Shown one piece after another: positions 58,749 through 64,000 of a DNA stretch of 64,000 bases. The position numbers and the translations under genes were made by a program. Positions within the stretch are counted from its first letter, which is position 1. Each line of letters begins with the position of its first letter. This stretch comes from Asanoa hainanensis (GTDB lineage Bacteria; Actinomycetota; Actinomycetes; Mycobacteriales; Micromonosporaceae), in contig NZ_FZPH01000004.1 of assembly GCF_900188485.1 (NCBI RefSeq), positions 129,304 through 193,303 on the forward strand, given 5' to 3'. The notes beneath the pieces were generated by a model. That model had not been told where the DNA came from. It did no database searches and saw only the letters and a list, made by a program, of their open reading frames with translations.

Positions 58749-59897
58749 TTAGCGATAGACCAGGCCGGACAGGCGCCATGCCAGCTTGCGGCGGAAGACC
58801 GGCAGCGCCGACAGTCCCGCCAGGATCGTGTTGCGGACCGGGCGCGCCGGCGCCGGGGCCGTCGCCAGTCGGGTCAGGCGGTTGGCGAACGTGACCACCT
58901 CCTGCGCGATCGGTCGGCGGGCCGCGGCGTAGTCGTCCAGCATCGACTCCGGCTCGCCGGACAGCACCGCCGCCAGCGTCTCGCCGAGGGCGATCGCGTC
59001 GTGCAGGCCGAGGTTCATCCCCTGCCCGCCGGCCGGGCTGTGCACGTGACCGGCGTCGCCGGCCAGGAGCACGGGGCCGGCCCGGAACCGGTCGGCGACC
59101 CGGTGGTGCACCCGGAACCGCGAACCCCAGACGACGTCCCGCACCACGGAGCGCCGCCGGGCCGGGCCACGCGCGTCGAGCAGTGCCTGGATGTAGGCCA
59201 CGTCCGGAACCTCCGGCGCGTCGTCGACGGCGGCGACGATCCGCACCACGTCGCCGGGCAGCGGCGCCCAGACCACCATGCCCGTGCCGGAGAAGAAGAG
59301 CACCACCTCGTCGCGCGGCAGGTCGCTGTCGACCCGGATGTCGGCCAGCGTGAACGACTCGCCCGCCGTGCCCGCGTCGCCGAAGCCGATTCCGGCGTGC
59401 TTCCTTACCGCGCTGTGCATGCCGTCCGCTCCGACCACGTAGCGGGCCCGGCAGGTCGCGCCGTCCGCGAAGTCGACCTTCGCACCCTCGCCGTCGACGG
59501 TGAGACCGAGCACCTGGTGCGGCCGGAGGACCCGCCCGCCGAGCTGGGTGAGCCGGTCGAGCAGGACCGCTTCCGTGACGGCCTGCGAGACCATCAGCGC
59601 GTACGGGAATCGGGTGGGCAGGTCGTCGAAGCGCACCGGTACCAGGGTCCGGTCGCGGTCGCGGATCGTGAACCGCGGTGCGCGTACCCCCTGCCGAACG
59701 AGTGTTTCCGCCACCCCGATCCGATCGAGCTCCTCGAGGGTGTGCGCGTGGATCACCGCGGCCCGGGACGTGTTGGCACCCTCGGCCGCCTGGTCGACCA
59801 CCGTGGCCGTGATCCCCCGCTGCGCGAGCGTGACCGCGGTGGCCAGACCCACCGGGCCCGCACCCACCACCAGCACGTCGGTTTCGTTCGGCAGCAC
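58749..59897 (-). CDS. FAD-dependent monooxygenase (PHBH/UbiH-like aromatic hydroxylase)
   Basis: A 382-residue flavoprotein hydroxylase. The FAD loop is DVLVVGAGPVGLATAVTLAQRG, the dual FAD/NADPH motif is ARYVVGADGMHSAVRK, and the second FAD site is GPVLLAGDAGHVHSPAGGQGMNLGLHDAIAL. GTG 59897 is the best start because GGAGGAGG lies 5 bases upstream. ATG 59912 contains that site. It lacks the thioredoxin-like C-domain of larger phenol hydroxylases. A perfect 30-bp palindrome upstream and a divergent TetR gene indicate ligand-induced expression, typical of aromatic or antibiotic modification. Confidence 0.9.
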   Translation of the reverse strand: MLPNETDVLVVGAGPVGLATAVTLAQRGITATVVDQAAEGANTSRAAVIHAHTLEELDRIGVAETLVRQGVRAPRFTIRDRDRTLVPVRFDDLPTRFPYALMVSQAVTEAVLLDRLTQLGGRVLRPHQVLGLTVDGEGAKVDFADGATCRARYVVGADGMHSAVRKHAGIGFGDAGTAGESFTLADIRVDSDLPRDEVVLFFSGTGMVVWAPLPGDVVRIVAAVDDAPEVPDVAYIQALLDARGPARRRSVVRDVVWGSRFRVHHRVADRFRAGPVLLAGDAGHVHSPAGGQGMNLGLHDAIALGETLAAVLSGEPESMLDDYAAARRPIAQEVVTFANRLTRLATAPAPARPVRNTILAGLSALPVFRRKLAWRLSGLVYR

Positions 59898-59916
59898 GAC
59901 AACCTCCTCCATCAAT

Positions 59917-59946
59917 GCCAACAAGCGTTGGCCAACGCTTGTTGGC
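59917..59946. promoter_or_regulatory. TetR operator 1: perfect 30-bp palindrome
   Basis: The left arm GCCAACAAGCGTTGG is followed directly by its exact reverse complement, with no spacer, 19 bases upstream of the monooxygenase start. It is the strongest operator in the window. Confidence 0.85.
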
Positions 59947-59972
59947 AACCGTACGCCAGCCCGGCGCATGCA

Positions 59973-60002
59973 GTCAACAACTGTTGGCCTACGCTTGTTG
60001 GC
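59973..60002. promoter_or_regulatory. TetR operator 2: imperfect copy next to the TetR start
   Basis: Left arm GTCAACAACTGTTGG, right arm CCTACGCTTGTTGGC. It keeps the outer CAACAA/TTGTTG halves and ends one base before the TetR ATG. Its centre is 56 bases from operator 1. Binding here would give autorepression. Confidence 0.8.
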
Positions 60003-60569
60003 ATGACCGAAAACGTGCGCCGCTCCGACGCCACCCGGGCGGCGATCCTGCGTGCGGCCCGGGAGCGGTTCGCCGCCGACGGCTACGAGCGCGCGACGAT
60101 CCGGGCCATCGCGGCGGACGCCGCCATCGACCCGTCGATGGTGATGCGCTACTACGGCAACAAGGAGCGGCTCTTCGCGGCCGCGGCGGATTTCGACCTG
60201 CGGCTGCCGGACCTCACCGGGCTCCCCCGCCACGCGATCGGCGAGATCGTGGTCAAGCACTTCTTCGACCGGTGGGACGGCGACGAGACGCTCATCGCGC
60301 TGCTTCGGGCCGGCACCACCAACCCGGCCGCCGCCGAACGCATGCGCGAGATCTTCGCGAGACAGCTCGGTCCGGTGGTCGCCCGAGCAGCACGCGGTGC
60401 CAAGGGACCGACAGCGGAGCAACGCGCCGGCCTGGTCGCCAGTCAGATCCTGGGGCTGGCACTCACCAGGTACGTGCTCCGCTTCGCTCCGGTGGTGGCC
60501 CTACACCGCGACCAGCTCGTCGCGTGGGTCGCACCGACCATCCAGCGCTATCTGGTCGAGGATCTCTAG
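60003..60569 (+). CDS. TetR-family regulator of the monooxygenase
   Basis: A 188-residue regulator. The helix-turn-helix is FAADGYERATIRAIAADAAIDPSMVMRYYGNKERLFAAA, the MVMRYYGNKE version common in actinobacterial TetR proteins. The C-terminal domain is helical (LVASQILGLALTRYVLRF). The ATG directly abuts operator 2, so the transcript must be nearly or fully leaderless or start upstream within the operator. The stop overlaps the convergent nuclease-family gene by 4 bases. Confidence 0.93.
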   Translation: MTENVRRSDATRAAILRAARERFAADGYERATIRAIAADAAIDPSMVMRYYGNKERLFAAAADFDLRLPDLTGLPRHAIGEIVVKHFFDRWDGDETLIALLRAGTTNPAAAERMREIFARQLGPVVARAARGAKGPTAEQRAGLVASQILGLALTRYVLRFAPVVALHRDQLVAWVAPTIQRYLVEDL

Positions 60570-61756
60570 ATGTCGAGGTCGACCCAGACCGCGCCGTGGT
60601 CGGAGGCGCCGTGCCGGCCCGTGGTGATCTCCGGGTAGACGGTCCAGAGCTTCGGCGGGTTCTGATTGCTGGGCGTGCCCCAGAGCCCCTTGCGGAACAC
60701 CCCGCCGTCGGCGACCTTCCCGGCGAGCTCCGGCGACAGCAGGATGTAGTCGAGCCGGTTCTTCAACGAGCACGACTGGAAGCTGCCCGGCCGCTCGTGG
60801 TCGGGGTCCTTGTCGCCCCACAGTTGGCTGAACTTCGCATGCCCGTACACGTCGACCAGGGGTGAGTCGGGCCCGATCAGGGCCTCCAGCGTCGGGTGCC
60901 GGTCGCCGTCGGGGCCTTTGTTGAGGTCGCCGAGCACCGCGACGAAGTCGGCGCCCTCGGCCCGCAGGCTGTCGTAGATCGAGCGGACCTCGGTCGCCTG
61001 GCGCCGCCGCAGCGGATCCGGGTCGCCGCTGCTGAACGACTGGCTCTTGAGGTGGTTGAGCAGGAGGAACAGGTCCTCGCCACCGGGCAGGCGGAGCTGG
61101 TAGACCGGGCAGTCCCGGCTGAACAGGCGCTTGCCCTTGCGCTTCGGGTCGGGCACGTCGACGTTGCTGCGCACCCAACGCACCTTGACCTTGTCGGTGC
61201 AGAACAGCCCGACGTCGATGCCGCGCGGGTCGTTGCCGTCGACCAGCATGCAGTGCGCGAACCGGCCGCCGAGCAGCTCGTCGTTGAACCGGGCCAGCGC
61301 CGGGCGGTTCTCGGCCTCGACCACGCAGAGCAGGTCGGGCGCCAGCTCGTCGATCACCTTGGCGGTCATCCGGGTGGAGGTCTCGTCGACCGGCTCGACG
61401 GTCAGCTCGACCCAGCCCAGCCAGTCGCCCCGGCCGTTGGCGACGATCCGCGGCGGCGCGTTGGCGGGCGCGGCGAGGAAGTCGCCCCGGTTCTCCCGCA
61501 GCAGGGCCCACGCGTTGTCGAACTGGCTCGGGTTGAGGCGCAGGCCCCGCTCCGTCTCGATCAGCACGCGCAGGGTGGTCAGCGCCGTGATCATCTCGGC
61601 CTTGTCCTGGTCGGAGTAGACCGGGTTGGCCGCGATGCGGTTGAAGGTCTCGAACGCGGAGAGGGCCGGCTGGCCTTCCGCGCGCACTTCGGTGTCGAGC
61701 GCCTTGGCGCGCGCGAACAGGTTCTCGACGTTGAACGTCGCCAGCCGGATGGTCAC
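60566..61756 (-). CDS. Endonuclease/exonuclease/phosphatase-family protein
   Basis: A 396-residue metal-dependent phosphoesterase. The first strand is RLATFNVENLF (Asn metal ligand), PDLLCVVEAEN holds the catalytic Glu, LLLNHLKSQS the His, FVAVLGDLNKGPDGD the Asp-Leu-Asn motif, and HGASDHGAVWVDLDI the terminal Ser-Asp-His. RLDYILLSPEL is also typical. No signal peptide, so it acts inside. GTG 61756 is 7 bases after TACCGT on the minus strand (leaderless); GTG 61765 lies in that gap. Substrate (nucleic acid, lipid or sugar phosphate) cannot be told. Confidence 0.88.
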   Translation of the reverse strand: MTIRLATFNVENLFARAKALDTEVRAEGQPALSAFETFNRIAANPVYSDQDKAEMITALTTLRVLIETERGLRLNPSQFDNAWALLRENRGDFLAAPANAPPRIVANGRGDWLGWVELTVEPVDETSTRMTAKVIDELAPDLLCVVEAENRPALARFNDELLGGRFAHCMLVDGNDPRGIDVGLFCTDKVKVRWVRSNVDVPDPKRKGKRLFSRDCPVYQLRLPGGEDLFLLLNHLKSQSFSSGDPDPLRRRQATEVRSIYDSLRAEGADFVAVLGDLNKGPDGDRHPTLEALIGPDSPLVDVYGHAKFSQLWGDKDPDHERPGSFQSCSLKNRLDYILLSPELAGKVADGGVFRKGLWGTPSNQNPPKLWTVYPEITTGRHGASDHGAVWVDLDI

Positions 61757-61824
61757 GCACCGCACGGTACGACCGGTTTCCGCGCCGTGGTGTCAGCCGC
61801 GCGACGCTCGCCCTCCAAAGGGTC

Positions 61825-62337
61825 CTATTCGCCGACGGATCCGTCGATCAGCTCGCGCGCGACGTCCAGGTGGCCAGCGTGGCGGGCGTACTCCTGGAGG
61901 ACGTGGGTCAGGATCCAGCCCAGCGACGGGCATTCCGCCTCGGTGGCGAACCGGCCCCCGACCGCTGCGCGTTCGTCGAGCCCGCAGCGGTCCGCGATCT
62001 CGCGGGTACGCGCGCCGGCGAGGTCCATCGCGGCCAGCAGCGCGTCGACCGTCTCCTCCGGACGGACCTGCCACTTGCCGTCGTCGTCCTGGTCGCCCCA
62101 CGGGTGCGGCACTGGCTCGGCCGCGAAGCCCCAGCGGATCCAGCGCTCCTCCATGTAGACCAGGTGCTTGAGCAGTTGCAGCGGAGTCCACCCGGACGGC
62201 AGCCGGCTGCGGTCGACCTCCTCCGGCGCCAGGCCGACCACCTTGCGCCCGACGACCACCCGGTAGTAGTCGAGGAAGTCCAACAGCAGGATCTTCGGGT
62301 CGGCCAGGTCATGCCGGGGCTCGCGCACGTCGGTCAC
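61825..62337 (-). CDS. DinB-family (DUF664) metal-binding helical-bundle protein
   Basis: A 170-residue four-helix protein. The metal-binding histidines of the DinB fold appear in LQLLKHLVYMEERWIRW and WILTHVLQEYARHAGHLDVARE. Actinobacterial members are often mycothiol-dependent transferases. GWTPLQLLKHLVYMEERW is the DUF664 signature. It lies 16 bases after the PEP-mutase-family gene and may be the last gene of that transcript. Confidence 0.87.
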   Translation of the reverse strand: MTDVREPRHDLADPKILLLDFLDYYRVVVGRKVVGLAPEEVDRSRLPSGWTPLQLLKHLVYMEERWIRWGFAAEPVPHPWGDQDDDGKWQVRPEETVDALLAAMDLAGARTREIADRCGLDERAAVGGRFATEAECPSLGWILTHVLQEYARHAGHLDVARELIDGSVGE

Positions 62338-62353
62338 CCAGCCACGGTAACGC

Positions 62354-63088
62354 TCATTTCCGGTACGGCGAGGCTCCTGCCACGATCGCGGCGAGCATCC
62401 GGGCGTGCTCGGCGGCGAGGGCCTCGTGGATGCCGTCGCCGAAGCTGACCCGCGCCACGTTCAGGGCGGCCAGCTCGGCCAGGGCGGGGGTCTCGTTGGT
62501 GAACAGGATGTTTGTGCGGCCCACCTCGGCGAGCGCGGCGATGTCTTCCTTCGCGCTGGCGCCGATCGGATAGACACAGTCGGCGATCGTGCCGAAACGT
62601 CGCGCTCGCTCCAGTGCCACGGGCAGCGGGTCTTGGCGCACCCTGAGGTAGGCATCGACCCGGGCGTTGATCACCAGGTCGTCGCCCGCGGCCTGCCGCA
62701 CCTCGGCCAGGAAGTCGGCGTGTCTGTCCACATCGATGAGTCGCTTGGTACGTGGGTCCGAGTCCTCCAGGTTGCAGCCCACCGCGCCGGTGGCCAGCAG
62801 GCGCTCGGCCAGCTCCGCCGGCGGCAGCCAGTACCCCCGTTCGATGTCCGCCGTGACCGGAACCCCGACCGCGCGGGCGATCCGGGCGACCGCGTCCAGC
62901 ATCTCCTGGACCGGGGTGGCCTCGCCGTCGGCGTAGCCGAGGCTGAGCGCCACCGCCGCGCTGCTCGTCGCGACGGCGGGGAAGCCGGCCGCCTCGACCG
63001 CCCGTGCGGACGCGGCGTCCCAGGCGTTGGGCAGCACGACGGGGTCGCCCGGCCGGTGCAGCTTCTTGAGCGTGTCGGCCTTGTTCAT
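62354..63088 (-). CDS. Isocitrate lyase/PEP mutase family protein
   Basis: A 244-residue TIM barrel. NAWDAASARAVEAAGFPAVATSSAAVA, VPVTADIERGY, GAVGCNLEDSD and LVINARVDAYL are the standard motifs for binding Mg and a 2-carbon or 3-carbon acid. The Cys of true isocitrate/methylisocitrate lyases (KKCGH) is absent, so it is more likely a C-C or P-C bond enzyme of the carboxyvinyl/oxaloacetase kind. It overlaps the AhpD-like gene by 4 bases (ATGA). Confidence 0.88.
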   Translation of the reverse strand: MNKADTLKKLHRPGDPVVLPNAWDAASARAVEAAGFPAVATSSAAVALSLGYADGEATPVQEMLDAVARIARAVGVPVTADIERGYWLPPAELAERLLATGAVGCNLEDSDPRTKRLIDVDRHADFLAEVRQAAGDDLVINARVDAYLRVRQDPLPVALERARRFGTIADCVYPIGASAKEDIAALAEVGRTNILFTNETPALAELAALNVARVSFGDGIHEALAAEHARMLAAIVAGASPYRK

Positions 63089-63534
63089 GCGAGCGGCCAG
63101 GCGTGGGTCGTGACGGCCACCCGGTTCCAGGCGTTGATCACGGTGATCGACCAGACGAGCTCGGCCAGCTCGGTCTCATCGAACTCGGCCTGGGCCGCCG
63201 CGAAGACCGCGTCCGGCACCGGGCCGTCGGTCAGCCGGGTCATCGCCTCGGTCAGCGCGAGCGCGGCCCGTTCGCGCGGGGTGAAGAACGGCGTCTGCGA
63301 CCAGACCGGCAGGGCGTAGAGCCGGCGCTCGGTCTCGCCGCCCGCGCGGGCGTCGGCGTTGTGCGTGTCGACGCAGTACGCGCAGCCGTTGAGCTGGGAG
63401 GCGCGGGCCCGGACCAATTCCAGCAGCGGCGCCTCCAGCGTGGTCTTGCGGGACGCGGCGTCGAAGGCGTTCATCGCCTTGTTCATGTGCGGCGCGAGCT
63501 TGTCGGCCGCGAGGCGGACCGTCGTCGTTGTCAT
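63085..63534 (-). CDS. AhpD-like carboxymuconolactone decarboxylase-family protein
   Basis: A 149-residue helical protein with the redox motif CAYCVDTH (CxxC plus His) and ERRLYALPVW, typical of alkylhydroperoxidase D-like antioxidants. VRARASQLNGCAYC and AALALTEAMTRL confirm the family. The ATG is 7 bases after TAGCGT on the minus strand (leaderless). It heads the AhpD, PEP-mutase, DinB gene run and is divergent from the MocR-type regulator, whose operator lies between them. Confidence 0.88.
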   Translation of the reverse strand: MTTTTVRLAADKLAPHMNKAMNAFDAASRKTTLEAPLLELVRARASQLNGCAYCVDTHNADARAGGETERRLYALPVWSQTPFFTPRERAALALTEAMTRLTDGPVPDAVFAAAQAEFDETELAELVWSITVINAWNRVAVTTHAWPLA

Positions 63535-63554
63535 ACCGCAGACGCTAGGCCAGG

Positions 63555-63578
63555 ATTGGACCCGCGCTAAGGTCCAAT
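63555..63578. promoter_or_regulatory. MocR-type operator, inverted repeat with 8-bp arms
   Basis: ATTGGACC and GGTCCAAT are separated by CGCGCTAA. The right side overlaps the regulator's -10 box TAAGGT (63568-63573), so binding would repress it. It may also act on the divergent AhpD-like gene. Confidence 0.75.
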
Positions 63579-63581
63579 ACC

Positions 63582-64000
63582 GTGGCGTTCGATTGGGCCG
63601 ATTTCGGTGTCGACCTGCACCTCGACGTGCCCGCCGGAGGCCGGCGGGCCGGCCTGGAGCGTGCCCTCCGCGCGGCGATCCGGTCGGGCCGGCTCGCGCC
63701 CGGCAGCCGGCTGCCGGCGACCCGGACGCTGGCGCTCGAGCTCGGGGTCGCCCGCAACACGGTGGCGGCGGCCTATGACCAGCTCGTCGCCGAGGGCTAC
63801 CTGACCGCGCGGACGGGGTCGGGCACCACCGTGGCCGCGCTGCCGTCGCCGTCGCCTGCTGCCCCTTTGCTCGCACCTCTTGAGCGGCCCCGGTTCGACC
63901 TGCGGCCCGGCAGCCCCGACGTGTCCTTCTTCCCGGCGGCGGCCTGGCTGCGGGCCGCGCGGCGTTCCCTGGCCGGAGCGCCGGCCGCGACCTGGGACTA
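63582..64000 (+). CDS. MocR/PdxR-type GntR-aminotransferase regulator (3' end outside window)
   Basis: An open frame from GTG 63582 to the window end (139 residues, no stop). It begins AFDWADFGVDLHLD and continues with a GntR winged helix (RAAIRSGRLAPGSRLPATR, LALELGVARNTVAAAYDQL, EGYLTARTGSGTTVA). A linker follows, then FDLRPGSPDVSFFP, the start of the aminotransferase-like domain that marks MocR proteins. The start is 8 bases after TAAGGT. MocR regulators bind PLP and often control vitamin B6 or amino-acid genes. The divergent AhpD-like genes are the likely targets. Confidence 0.88.
   Translation, partial: MAFDWADFGVDLHLDVPAGGRRAGLERALRAAIRSGRLAPGSRLPATRTLALELGVARNTVAAAYDQLVAEGYLTARTGSGTTVAALPSPSPAAPLLAPLERPRFDLRPGSPDVSFFPAAAWLRAARRSLAGAPAATWD

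Noticed and set aside
58749-59912. Upstream ATG 59912 as monooxygenase start
   Set aside because: That ATG and the next codons form the GGAGGAGG ribosome binding site of GTG 59897, so the shorter start is preferred.

Overview
The window is GC-rich actinobacterial chromosome. Several traits point to a soil actinomycete of the Micromonosporaceae type (for example Actinoplanes or Micromonospora relatives): tightly packed genes with 1-4 base overlaps, about ten leaderless starts placed 6-8 bases after a TAnnnT -10 box, large modular secreted carbohydrate-active proteins, and many divergent repressor/target pairs. The family assignment is inference. No tRNA, rRNA, CRISPR, insertion sequence or phage gene was seen.

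Layout. 1-9.6 kb: a truncated unknown gene, a small DUF7144-type membrane protein, a GH15 trehalase-like enzyme, a nucleoside hydrolase, a cytosolic ThuA protein overlapping an acyltransferase, an NmrA-like reductase, a short-type cis-prenyltransferase and a divergent NAD+ DNA ligase. 9.6-10.75 kb: about 1.1 kb of non-coding GC-rich nested repeats closed by a strong plus-strand terminator. 10.8-15.9 kb: a membrane electron-transfer pair (ferric-reductase-like heme protein fused to ferredoxin, plus FAD reductase), divergent from a His/Met-rich DUF4142 protein and two unknown genes. 15.9-19.9 kb: SDR/TetR with twin operators, then a glutamine-synthetase/amidohydrolase pair resembling a split FluG. 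19.9-24.2 kb: a xylan locus (GH10, GH43, LacI). 24.2-35.8 kb: mixed genes including LtrA, an AlkZ-like protein, an SDR/TetR pair, a GGDEF-EAL protein with a long repetitive tail, and a multicopper oxidase pair.

35.9-54.1 kb is the most distinctive region: eleven genes on the minus strand covering about 18 kb. First come five large secreted proteins: a GH95-like six-hairpin glycosidase, two PQQ-type sugar dehydrogenases and two ThuA proteins, one of the latter fused to a DUF1080 (3-keto-glycoside hydrolase type) domain. They share interchangeable fascin-like, ricin-B, CBM6-like, PKD and discoidin modules. Then come L-fuconate dehydratase, a sugar ABC transporter and a FadR-type regulator. The simplest reading is removal of L-fucose (or a similar sugar) from a glycan outside the cell, oxidation there by PQQ enzymes, import of the acid or sugar, and dehydration by FucD. 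Promoters upstream of both halves contain ACATCSRAT-like elements, suggesting one regulator.

54.3-64 kb: NDH-2-like oxidoreductase convergent with a propionyl-CoA synthetase, a TauE/SafE exporter, an FAD monooxygenase/TetR pair with a perfect 30-bp palindrome between them, a nuclease-family protein, DinB, a PEP-mutase/isocitrate-lyase family and AhpD-like cluster, and a MocR-type regulator cut by the window end.
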